In this document: positions 1 to 8,143 of the stretch, piece after piece
How the letters are laid out: each line of letters opens with the position of its first letter
How positions within the stretch are numbered: position 1 is the stretch's first letter
From: an uncultured Armatimonadota bacterium
GTDB lineage: Bacteria; Armatimonadota; Armatimonadia; Armatimonadales; Armatimonadaceae
DNA: 17,401 bases
NCBI GenBank assembly: GCA_903881535.1
Contig: CAIRTT010000257.1
Span: forward strand, 1 to 17,401
Direction of reading: 5' to 3'
The notes under the pieces: generated by a model
Database searches by the model: none
What the model saw: the letters and a program-made list of their open reading frames with translations, nothing else
What the model was told of the DNA's origin: nothing
Made by a program: the position numbers and the translations under genes

Positions 1-932
1 ACTCCACCACTGCCGTAGGAACCAGCTGCAATGTAGGGAAGAAATTCACCCGAAGCAGACGTTACTGCAGAATTTCCAACAACATTATGCAAAACCTGCG
101 GGTTAGGACGTTCAAGCAAAGGTGCATCGGTAGCGAGGAGTGCACCAGGACGATGGGATGCAATAGCACGTCCCCCGCCATAGTTGGCATCACCTAGTCT
201 ACTGATGTCACGTGCGCTGAGCGCGTACGGTTGATTCAGGAGCGGGTGTCCTGGCATGTACACGACGGGTTTGCCCTGTCCACCGCCACTCGTAAACTGG
301 ACATCCTCAAGGAAGAACGGCGCACGTGGGTGAAGCCGCATTCGTGAACAGTCTTCCATCCATAAAACGGCACCGGCATCCACTACCTTACGTAGCTTCT
401 CGCGATCTTCAGGCGTTAGAAAAACTGTCCGGTGATTTGTGACAAACAGCAAATCAAACTGAGCAAGGTCAGCAACAGATGCGGACGAAAGCTTGACTTC
501 CCAGTAGCAAGCCATGTCCTTGGTGACTTGTTGGCCAACCTTATACGGATTCGCCTGATCACGTCCTGTGCCTGGCTGGCTCCAACGGGCATAGATATCT
601 GACGTAACTGTCTTCGGCGCCAAAGGGTTAATCAGTTCCCAGTTTGCCGGCTTAAGGTCTTGTCTTGAGTCTGCGACGTAAAAGACGTGAGGATCTGGAT
701 TCTCAGGTCCACCAGGTAGTGGAGCTGGTGGATTCGTACCGAAGTTGAATCCCGTTGAATCTACGAGGAGTACCCCAACCTTGAACACACGCTTGTTTGT
801 GGAATAGGTCGTGATATCAGCGCTGGATGCCGTGCCAAGACAGGACAATGTAGCAAGCGCAATTAGCCCTTTGCTGCAAGTTGCTATCCAGCCAGCCTTT
901 ACTTGTGTGAATTTCCGATCAAGCCATTGCAT
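1..932 (-). CDS. Secreted DUF4159-like protein, C-terminus cut by window edge
   Basis: The N-terminal 310 residues are visible; the gene runs off the left edge. A signal peptide is seen: basic n-region (DRK, K12), hydrophobic stretch about residues 22-33 and likely cleavage after residue 38 (TASSA), so the product is exported. The mature part starts with a beta-strand (KVGVLLVDST, 51-60). Later it has FDLLFVTNH (159-167), then LTPEDREKLRKVVDAGAVLW ending in MEDC (192-195), then MPGHPLL (226-232). This order (hydrophobic strand, 'must be beyond' helix, strand ending in DC, then a GHPL segment) resembles DUF4159, whose fold is related to class I glutamine amidotransferases. The biochemical role is unknown. 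An in-frame ATG at 959 overlaps the stop of the preceding pseudopilin gene (TGATG). I prefer the ATG at 932 because AGGA precedes it and the signal peptide is more normal, but 959 is possible. It is the last visible gene of the pseudopilin operon, which suggests a shared extracellular or periplasmic role. Confidence 0.72.
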   Translation of the reverse strand, partial: MQWLDRKFTQVKAGWIATCSKGLIALATLSCLGTASSADITTYSTNKRVFKVGVLLVDSTGFNFGTNPPAPLPGGPENPDPHVFYVADSRQDLKPANWELINPLAPKTVTSDIYARWSQPGTGRDQANPYKVGQQVTKDMACYWEVKLSSASVADLAQFDLLFVTNHRTVFLTPEDREKLRKVVDAGAVLWMEDCSRMRLHPRAPFFLEDVQFTSGGGQGKPVVYMPGHPLLNQPYALSARDISRLGDANYGGGRAIASHRPGALLATDAPLLERPNPQVLHNVVGNSAVTSASGEFLPYIAAGSYGSGG

Positions 933-958
933 GGTTATCGTTCCTAATCCTGTATCCA

Positions 959-3900
959 TCACCGATTCTGCGGATCTTCGCCAACGTAGAGTAATCCTGG
1001 AGCCGTTGGGAGCCGTGGTGCGAGTGGGAGCTGCCGCTTATAGGCATCCTGCCGAATGCTCCCAGGTGCTTCCCATCGTGGATCATATTCGTAAACGATC
1101 CCGGCTCCGGAACCTTGCGGACCCCTCAAGCTAGCTTGGGGAGAGTTTTGTCCATGTATGGTTTGTTCAACCACACCAGAGCTACTGTAACCCGGCGCCA
1201 CTGGAAGTCCAGTGGAACCGTAGTAATGCGGAATCCATCCCCACTTTTCAAGCCACGCAGCCTGGTCACCGATTTCGGCAGGCATATTCTCAGAGATCGC
1301 TCCAAAGAATGTCAGCCGGATATCCATCGGTTGGCCGTAAAACGGATACCTTGGATTAATCCTGGTAGTTCGCGGCGCATCTCCGCTGCGCGATAAGCGC
1401 GGCGCCCCGCCACGATTCGGATCACTCACTGCATATCGCTCATACGTGTCATTCGGATCCGGGTTGAACCACGGACCAGGAATGATGAAGAACGATCGAT
1501 CCTGCGCATACATCAGCGCTTCGATCCGAACATCTAGCGGTGCGACACCGATACGCGTTACACGGTAATCGGATTGATTGCTGATACCTGCACTGATGTC
1601 AAAGTAGACCCTCAGAACATTGTCTATTCCAACGGCACTTCCCACCGTGACCGGGCTGGTATGCGTTGGGAACATCTGGTTGGTATCCAGCTGGATAACA
1701 TCATCGATGTATGCACCGGCATTCTGCGTTGGCCCACCCAGTAATAGAGAAGCGTTACCCGCACCGATCACGCGCCCGGGAACATTCAAAACCAATGGAT
1801 TGGGAACACCATTAGTGTCGTTCAATGAGAAGGAGACAGCCGTGCCAGCATTTGTTTCTGCTGAGTGGCGCATGAACAGCCGAGGTGTATAAAACGGCGT
1901 TGTTCCACCCCAAGGAGAGGTTCCCTTATCGTCGATCGGCCCAGCATTGATTCTTACCGAGTGGCTACGATTGGCAGCATTTGCCGATAGGAAGAGTGCC
2001 TTTGCATCAGAGCCAACCTCTTCAGCTTTCACAAGGCCTTCATCCGGTGTCATAAACTGTGTCGAGTTTACAGCCACGTAATTTCGCGCCAGAAGTGCTA
2101 TCGATGACTGTCCCTGGACTGCAAAGTCACCGGGGTTAGCCGCAGACAGATTGTCTCGCAACAGGTTTCCATCTACATAGATATTCTCATTGGATACCAA
2201 TGTGATGTTACGAACGTAGAGCTCACCCGTTTCTGGATCACGTCCACCAACGGTTCCCTTTACACGAACATTTCCTTCAGCAAAGATAACAAGCTCACCC
2301 TTGTTAACGGTTACACCATTGACGGTTGCTTGCTCGGTTGGATAACCCTTGAACTTGTAAACAAGGTTGCCATTTTGAGGCAGTCCAGCCGTTGGAGCGG
2401 TATCTCCCGGACCAGAGTAGCGGATGATTGTGCTGCTACCAGACAACCGCCGACCTGCTGGATTCCGAAAAGGTGAACGTCCAGTGCTTGTTGATGAACG
2501 ATCAATCTGTACATAACGAGGGTGGAATGTAATCGTGACGGCTGGCGGCACGTACTTAAAGTCACCGCGCCAGTAAGCAGAACCACCTGGGTTTAACCAA
2601 TCGCTACGGAGGGAATACGCACCAAGGAGGCTTTCTGATTCCCGCTGAACATCCTCACGGTTGTTTATGTAGAGACCACTGCCCCAACCAACTTGACCAG
2701 GAAGCTCCGCTCCAAGTGCCGTAAGGTCAGCAGCATCTGATGTGGTCAAGTGCTTGGAAGCAATAGGCTCTGAGAACTGTGTGAGCGAACGATAGCGCGT
2801 CAGACCATTTGGTCCTATGGGCTCATCGAGACGAGGCGCTTCAAGGCGAGCCACTGTACGGAGATTCTTATCCGTGCCGGTCAGTTCGGTTACATCGCCA
2901 CCAGATGGGTTGTCGCGCACCAGCCCGCTGACTGTTGTAAAGTTTGCAGACAAGCTCGGGAGGACGCTGGGAACGCCACTAGCCGCTACGTTCAAGTAGA
3001 CGCGTGTCACATCCGTAGCAGTTACAGTCGCTGCGGCATCGTCAAGACCATTAAGACTGATGGTTCCATTAACTTCAACGGCATCATTGCGGCGTGCATC
3101 CAATGTAAGCACATTGACACCGTAAAACGCAAGATTGCCATTTGCGCGGATTGGACCATCAAAGTAGTTGATAATCTCACGCTCAATAGGTGCTGTGACC
3201 GGACGGGTTCCACCTGCGGTATCGACAGGGGTATCAACGACTGTATTAACAGATCCAATCGTCGCAGGTACAGTCCTGTTATCCTTATTTGTAAACCATC
3301 GGATGTAATCCGTCAGGCCAATAGCCTTATATGCCAACAGCTCACGCCGAAGGCCTTTTGCTTCCGTATTGCCAAACGTCGTAGGGTCAGCTGGATCGAT
3401 ACTTCCGACACGTCCGACCGAGTCCAGACGAAGATACTTTTGGTCTGGCGTTGAATTTAAAGTGTTTTTTGTGACCGGACGGTATGCCACGCGAACAAGT
3501 GCCCGACCGCCAAGATTTCCTTGTGATGGAGTTGGTCCACCAAACTCAACTCTGGTGTAAGGCCCAAAATCCTGCGGGGAACCATCTGCCGCATATCCAT
3601 CTCGTCCTGGAAAGACTTCCGCAAGCCATTCGTAGTCAGGATCATTCGGATCGACATCGTTGACTGCATCTGTCGGATCCGCGGATGGGTTTTGGTCACC
3701 AAGCGGATCGTTCGGGTTTGGACGCCAGTCAGCACCCTCTGGAGACTTGGTTAGTTGTTCATCGAGGTAGCGAAGTCCAGCTTCGGCATACTTCGTCGCA
3801 TTAACGCGCTGAGCCGCGTCTTTTGTATTGCGTAAGTTGTTGATGACCAACGCAATGAAAAGGCCAGCAATAAATAGCAGGAGGAACATCACAACGATGG

Positions 3901-3973
3901 CAACCGTAAGCGATTGTCCACCTTCGCGATGTCGTCGGTTTGTCCTAAACCCGGGGATCGTGTTTCCGTGCAT
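959..3973 (-). CDS. Giant GspK/PilX-like pseudopilin (1004 aa)
   Basis: The N-terminus is basic (RTNRRHREGG, residues 11-19), followed by one hydrophobic helix (about 22-44) and then a helix rich in Ala, Asn and Arg up to about residue 75. That is the layout of GspK and PilX N-termini. As in GspK, Glu at +5 is missing if cleavage is after G19. GspK caps the tip of type II secretion pseudopili; proteins of that family are usually about 300-350 aa, so this one is roughly three times longer. Residues 85-115 are packed with Asn-Asp-Pro motifs. The remaining 850 residues are Gly/Asn/Asp/Thr-rich and look beta-rich, with segments such as GELVIFAEGNVRVKGTV and NITLVSNENIYVDGNLL about 30 residues apart, recalling the adhesin-like parts of long PilX proteins. 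There is no cysteine. Five nucleotides separate it from the GspJ-like gene upstream, and its TGA overlaps a possible ATG of the DUF4159-like gene. Pseudopilin identity is fairly sure; K versus PilX is not settled. Confidence 0.8.
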   Translation of the reverse strand: MHGNTIPGFRTNRRHREGGQSLTVAIVVMFLLLFIAGLFIALVINNLRNTKDAAQRVNATKYAEAGLRYLDEQLTKSPEGADWRPNPNDPLGDQNPSADPTDAVNDVDPNDPDYEWLAEVFPGRDGYAADGSPQDFGPYTRVEFGGPTPSQGNLGGRALVRVAYRPVTKNTLNSTPDQKYLRLDSVGRVGSIDPADPTTFGNTEAKGLRRELLAYKAIGLTDYIRWFTNKDNRTVPATIGSVNTVVDTPVDTAGGTRPVTAPIEREIINYFDGPIRANGNLAFYGVNVLTLDARRNDAVEVNGTISLNGLDDAAATVTATDVTRVYLNVAASGVPSVLPSLSANFTTVSGLVRDNPSGGDVTELTGTDKNLRTVARLEAPRLDEPIGPNGLTRYRSLTQFSEPIASKHLTTSDAADLTALGAELPGQVGWGSGLYINNREDVQRESESLLGAYSLRSDWLNPGGSAYWRGDFKYVPPAVTITFHPRYVQIDRSSTSTGRSPFRNPAGRRLSGSSTIIRYSGPGDTAPTAGLPQNGNLVYKFKGYPTEQATVNGVTVNKGELVIFAEGNVRVKGTVGGRDPETGELYVRNITLVSNENIYVDGNLLRDNLSAANPGDFAVQGQSSIALLARNYVAVNSTQFMTPDEGLVKAEEVGSDAKALFLSANAANRSHSVRINAGPIDDKGTSPWGGTTPFYTPRLFMRHSAETNAGTAVSFSLNDTNGVPNPLVLNVPGRVIGAGNASLLLGGPTQNAGAYIDDVIQLDTNQMFPTHTSPVTVGSAVGIDNVLRVYFDISAGISNQSDYRVTRIGVAPLDVRIEALMYAQDRSFFIIPGPWFNPDPNDTYERYAVSDPNRGGAPRLSRSGDAPRTTRINPRYPFYGQPMDIRLTFFGAISENMPAEIGDQAAWLEKWGWIPHYYGSTGLPVAPGYSSSGVVEQTIHGQNSPQASLRGPQGSGAGIVYEYDPRWEAPGSIRQDAYKRQLPLAPRLPTAPGLLYVGEDPQNR

Positions 3974-3978
3974 CTTGA

Positions 3979-6186
3979 CTACCGTCCTAAATTGCCGACT
4001 TTAACGCGGTCAGAGAGCTGCATTGTGGTTGCGCGCTTACTGGCACCATCATAGACATTGACACCGTACTGAATCACCAGCTGTGACCGGGTACTGTAGT
4101 CCACCTTGACGACATCCGGTTCGACAACTAACGTCTGTTTGCCATTTGTTGCACCGCCAGCGAGGTCAACCAGTGTGTGATCAGATGCATCGACTGGCCA
4201 TCCATTCTGATCACCACCAATACGTCTGGCATAGTTATTCTGCCAGAGGTAGGTAAGTCTGACTTCTCTTTCGGCGATTGTGTTCCCATCGGTAACAGAT
4301 TTAGCAGGCAATCCTGGTCCATTCGGTTCATCGAAAAGCACCAGCGCACTCTGATTGACTTGCGTATCCTGATCAAGGATGTAGTTTCGCTGTCCTCCAG
4401 TTACAGTCCATCGCTTGCGGATACTGCCAGATGTATCAAGGACATCATCCAGCTGTGTAGCCTTCTTTGCTATAGATGTTGTAGCACCAGCGGCCCGGAA
4501 CCAAGTTACGAGGTTTGCGATTGACGAACTACCTTGTTGCAGATCAGGTGCCTGCACGCGTTCGCTACCAGGGGTGATCATCAGTCCACCACCAGATGCA
4601 ATCGCGCCACCAACGACATTTCCAAAGACTTGCATCGGGGATGCACTAGCCACGGGTAATGTCGCACCAGAGAGTGGGTAGTACGGTGCTACATCTCCAA
4701 GACCAAACGGTGCAAGCGCAGTAAGTCCCTGATTGGTCGGAACTCCATTTGTTCCGGCATTTGGATCACGAGAGATCATACGCATAATCATCGGAATCAA
4801 ATCACCACGCAGCGGATAAACACTCGCAGTCATCGGTCCAATCACACCGCCACTATTTAGCATCGGCACTCCAGCACCAGTTCCAGCGACCGGCTGAAAA
4901 CCAGTTTCGATGGCGCCAGTACGTGCATCAACCTGAAAGGACAGGTTTGGAGTTTTTACAAAGAGTTTTCCGCTCGTTGGTGAAACTGCCGTGTAAAACT
5001 GCTCAGGTGTTACGGCAAGGCTCCCAGATGCCGCAGTGGGTACGACACGGAGCCGGGTAGACCCATCGATTTGCGGCTCATTCTCAAACCTAATCCGAAG
5101 CTCACCAAACGTTGGTCGAGACTGTCCTGCCCCGCCAGCTGCACGATAGAAAGTTACGCTGTATGGGAGTGCCCATTGGCCACTTTTTGTTCTATAACGT
5201 GTCGGAACTGCGCCTGGCGCTTCAGCGGCGGCATTATTCATAAACCCAGGCGTTGCGGTATCGCCAACAACCGTACCTGGTGTGAATGTAACAAGCGTTC
5301 GGAATGGAGCTTCTGTGACTAGTGCACCGGAGCCATCACGGCGCCACGCGAGCATATCTGCCTTTTCTGAATCCACCAGAGGGCTAGCGATGTCTCTCCA
5401 GTTTTGTGCATATGACCGACCATTTGGTGCTGGCTTGCGGTTGTAGAAAAATGCGGGATCGTTAAATCCACCATCTCCATCGACAACGCTGCCATAATTC
5501 GCAAGGTCAAACAGATTCGGATCCTGTGGATCAAATTCAGCACGGTACACGATGAGCGGGTTATGCTCATTGTCTGGATTACCACCATCCGCTCGCGAGC
5601 TGAACTCATATTGATTCAGATACGGCTTGACGGCGCCTCCTGCATCGAGATTACGCCGGAGCCCCAGGAAATAACGAATGACCCGGGTTCCATTAGCAAG
5701 CGGCAATGTCAGCGTCTTACCAGACATCGGTTCGCCCGTCGTTGGGTCAATCACACTTGCACTCGGTGCTTTGCCTCCGCGCGGTACAAAGTCAATTTTA
5801 GCGAAAAGTATGTGAGGTTGATTCGTGTTTGCACCGCCAGGGCCGATTGGGAATGTGCGTGCAAGCGGCAACAATATTGGCGTTGCACTGTTGTCAAAGA
5901 CATAGACAGCCTGTGACAAATCCCTGGAAATCCGTTCGAGACCAGTACGAACGGCAGCCTGTGCTGCTGTCTCAGCAGCGGCCCGGCGCGTAATGTTGAA
6001 CCCTTGGATGATTGGCACAAACAGCAATCCAAGGAGAATTGTGGTGATTGCAATCACTACAAGCAGTTCAGTGAGCGTGAATGCACGGGACAGCTGTGCA
6101 TAGCGCTTCGCAGCGGATGCTTGGCGTTTACCAAGGATTTGTGCGGATTGCAGCTCAACCGGCATCAATGTACTGCGATTGATCAT
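3979..6186 (-). CDS. Large GspJ-like minor pseudopilin (735 aa)
   Basis: The type IV prepilin signature is clear: R34-A35 followed by FTLTELLVVIAITTILLGLL, with Glu at +5 (E40) and a hydrophobic helix to about residue 60. The helix continues as an amphipathic segment (TGLERISRDLSQAVYVF, 81-97). 'L..ISRDL' after the helix is the GspJ/PulJ style. The -1 residue is Ala, not the usual Gly. GspJ is usually about 200 aa, so about 500 residues are extra. They are low in charge clusters, contain Asp-rich loops (VVDGDGGFNDP, 234-244) and hold no cysteine. The start at 6186 was chosen over the longer ATG at 6234: AAGGAG lies 7 nt before it, and the ATG overlaps the TGA of the preceding gene as ATGA. 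Inner-membrane insertion, processing by a prepilin peptidase and incorporation into a pseudopilus are inferred from family knowledge. The function of the C-terminal part is unknown. Confidence 0.82.
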   Translation of the reverse strand: MINRSTLMPVELQSAQILGKRQASAAKRYAQLSRAFTLTELLVVIAITTILLGLLFVPIIQGFNITRRAAAETAAQAAVRTGLERISRDLSQAVYVFDNSATPILLPLARTFPIGPGGANTNQPHILFAKIDFVPRGGKAPSASVIDPTTGEPMSGKTLTLPLANGTRVIRYFLGLRRNLDAGGAVKPYLNQYEFSSRADGGNPDNEHNPLIVYRAEFDPQDPNLFDLANYGSVVDGDGGFNDPAFFYNRKPAPNGRSYAQNWRDIASPLVDSEKADMLAWRRDGSGALVTEAPFRTLVTFTPGTVVGDTATPGFMNNAAAEAPGAVPTRYRTKSGQWALPYSVTFYRAAGGAGQSRPTFGELRIRFENEPQIDGSTRLRVVPTAASGSLAVTPEQFYTAVSPTSGKLFVKTPNLSFQVDARTGAIETGFQPVAGTGAGVPMLNSGGVIGPMTASVYPLRGDLIPMIMRMISRDPNAGTNGVPTNQGLTALAPFGLGDVAPYYPLSGATLPVASASPMQVFGNVVGGAIASGGGLMITPGSERVQAPDLQQGSSSIANLVTWFRAAGATTSIAKKATQLDDVLDTSGSIRKRWTVTGGQRNYILDQDTQVNQSALVLFDEPNGPGLPAKSVTDGNTIAEREVRLTYLWQNNYARRIGGDQNGWPVDASDHTLVDLAGGATNGKQTLVVEPDVVKVDYSTRSQLVIQYGVNVYDGASKRATTMQLSDRVKVGNLGR

Positions 6187-8078
6187 TGCACTACTCCTTG
6201 TGTGACGTAAGAATCCATATCCTGAATCTGCCATGGAGCAGAATCAATGGTTCGGTCCTTCCAGATCACCCTCACCTTGACACTGACACCCTTGACAGCC
6301 CCATCCACAACCCGCCAGTCGTTTACACCTGCCGGGATAAACCGTGAAAGGTCTGCGGTAGCGTAGTCGCCATCCGTGCCGGAAATCGGAACCTGAAGCG
6401 GTGCGGTACGTGTGTGTTGCCCTGCGGCATCCACGAGCTCCAAGCGAACAGTGACCGCCTTGTTTACTTCGCTACGTGCAAAGTAGAGGCGCGTCCCTTC
6501 AATACCAAAGCGCGTAGGATCACCAAACTGCACATTGCCATCGGTGCCTGACAGCGGTGGACGTCCAAGCTGGGATTGATTCCAAGCCCTGTAGGTGGCC
6601 ACTGCCTTCTGCAGCGCGACCGCCCACTCACCATCAGCTTTGTAGAGAATCCGAATAGGTGTACCTGGCTGTACACGATTTACATTCAGATAGACAAGAC
6701 CTGCATCCCATGTACCACCCTTGCCATCACGTACCCAGTAGTCAGCATTGGCGTCGGTTGTGGATCGCAAATCATGCTCGCCCTGCGTTAGGACGACACC
6801 TGTATCCAACCGGATGACACGAATGTCGAAGTTCGCTGTCGGGTCTGTGTCAGCTGGTGGGAAAAGACCATCGTAGAACGTATTGTCAGGATTTGTGTCT
6901 CCAATACGCTTTAGCTTTGCAAGGCTAAGGCGCACCGGCACTGCTCCTGCAACATCAGGGAGTGAACTAGGCACATCACGGTCATCACGAATAATATGCC
7001 AGTCCAGCACTGCGTAATCAACATAGGCAACAAAGGCACGAGGACCAACGGCTACATCTTCTGTAAAATTGGCACCTGCGGGATTGAAGGCGAGTTGTCC
7101 CAGGTTTGCATAGGATGTCGAACCGGGAGCTCCCGAGATATTTGCACTTGCTAACTTGTACTCATATGGGTCATCGGTTGACCATGTCGTACCAGCGGGC
7201 AGTCGGCGGAACGTCCGGGTCACTATGTCCGAGCCTGGAGATATCGACTCATTCGGCGCAACATTTTGCAACTTAACCCAAGCAAAGGCATTTGCGGGTA
7301 TGAGAAGTTGCTCTGTTTCGAGGCGAACGCTTAAGCCGCTGTCGTCAGAGCCATCATCGACGAGGACGAGATATTCAACCTTGAAGTAGCGGTCAAGAGA
7401 TGATGGCAGAACCAGCATGTACGCGCCACCACCATCCGTGCCGGGATCCAGAACGTAGGAACGCGCGCTGCGGAGTGCACCACGGTATGCAAGCGGGCTG
7501 CGCTGACCATTGGTCGATTCTGCCTGGCTGTTTCGGGCGTCAAGAGCTCCCGAATAGACCGACAGATATGGATTTACGCCAGCAGGAGCCACGGCGGGGT
7601 CACCAAATTGCGGGTCCATATATATAGGCCCGAATTTTACATTGTGAAAATAGCCGCTCGCGTAATTTCCGGGAGTTGGCAGACCAACCTTGATCGCCTC
7701 ACCTTGGATAAACCGCGTCTTGTTGACATCGGAGAAGTACGGATTGCCATCAGCACGGTTGGTGAGATCATCCGGATCCTCCGAAACTACCGTTACTGGA
7801 GTCCCATTATCCCAGTACGTGTAAGTAACTGCATCGGGTAGGTTTTCGGCATCCGACTTTACCTGCTCCATCATTCCCTGACCAAGGCGAACGGCAATCG
7901 TGCGCCGGGATGCAGTTCCGAGGTAGCCGAGGCCAAGTGGAAACACACGGATGATTGCAAACACGCCAATCAGGATAACGACGAGGACAACCATGACTTC
8001 TACAAGCGATGCCGCTCGTTTGCCGTTGTGTACCTTATTCGTGTTCATCATGGGTCTGTACCTGCCAGATTGCATCAT
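6183..8078 (-). CDS. Large GspI/PilV-like minor pseudopilin (631 aa)
   Basis: Residues 20-44 carry a prepilin-type signal: KRA, then ASLVEVMVVLVVILIGVFAI, with Glu at +5 (E27) if cleavage is after A22. 'SLVEV' instead of 'TLIEL' is typical of GspI/PilV-like minor pseudopilins. The helix is followed by RRTIAVRLGQGMMEQVKSDA, matching the usual 'A..LA..kmEql' segment of GspI. GspI is normally about 120-150 aa; here about 500 residues follow that have no recognised domain, many short beta-like segments, Asp/Pro-rich loops (SEDPDDLTNRADGNPYF) and no cysteine. The start is uncertain: ATGs at 8078 and 8075 follow AGGTAGGA, while ATGs at 8051 and 8048 lie 27-30 nt downstream after CAGG. The choice changes only the leader length. 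The gene lies 65 nt after the GspG-like gene and overlaps the GspJ-like start by 4 nt, as expected for proteins assembled as a G-I-J-K tip complex. Confidence 0.8.
   Translation of the reverse strand: MMQSGRYRPMMNTNKVHNGKRAASLVEVMVVLVVILIGVFAIIRVFPLGLGYLGTASRRTIAVRLGQGMMEQVKSDAENLPDAVTYTYWDNGTPVTVVSEDPDDLTNRADGNPYFSDVNKTRFIQGEAIKVGLPTPGNYASGYFHNVKFGPIYMDPQFGDPAVAPAGVNPYLSVYSGALDARNSQAESTNGQRSPLAYRGALRSARSYVLDPGTDGGGAYMLVLPSSLDRYFKVEYLVLVDDGSDDSGLSVRLETEQLLIPANAFAWVKLQNVAPNESISPGSDIVTRTFRRLPAGTTWSTDDPYEYKLASANISGAPGSTSYANLGQLAFNPAGANFTEDVAVGPRAFVAYVDYAVLDWHIIRDDRDVPSSLPDVAGAVPVRLSLAKLKRIGDTNPDNTFYDGLFPPADTDPTANFDIRVIRLDTGVVLTQGEHDLRSTTDANADYWVRDGKGGTWDAGLVYLNVNRVQPGTPIRILYKADGEWAVALQKAVATYRAWNQSQLGRPPLSGTDGNVQFGDPTRFGIEGTRLYFARSEVNKAVTVRLELVDAAGQHTRTAPLQVPISGTDGDYATADLSRFIPAGVNDWRVVDGAVKGVSVKVRVIWKDRTIDSAPWQIQDMDSYVTQGVVQ
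6194..6199 (-). promoter_or_regulatory. Ribosome binding site that fixes the GspJ-like start
   Basis: On the minus strand this reads AAGGAG, 7 nt before the ATG at 6186. It lies inside the end of the GspI-like gene, whose TGA overlaps the ATG. The strong match decides the start against the ATG at 6234. Confidence 0.75.
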
Positions 8079-8143
8079 TTCCTACCTATTCCGGTGCCTG
8101 TGTGACGAGCATTCTCCGCTCTGGGTTCCACAGGATTGGTCCT

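Noticed and set aside
811..1134. Plus-strand open frame over the pseudopilin and DUF4159-like genes
   Set aside because: It lies antisense to two genes with clear signal peptide and pseudopilin features, has no family match and shows no ribosome site.
6187..6234. Longer GspJ-like N-terminus starting at 6234
   Set aside because: AAGGAG plus an ATGA overlap with the preceding gene point to the ATG at 6186; the extension would only lengthen an already long leader.
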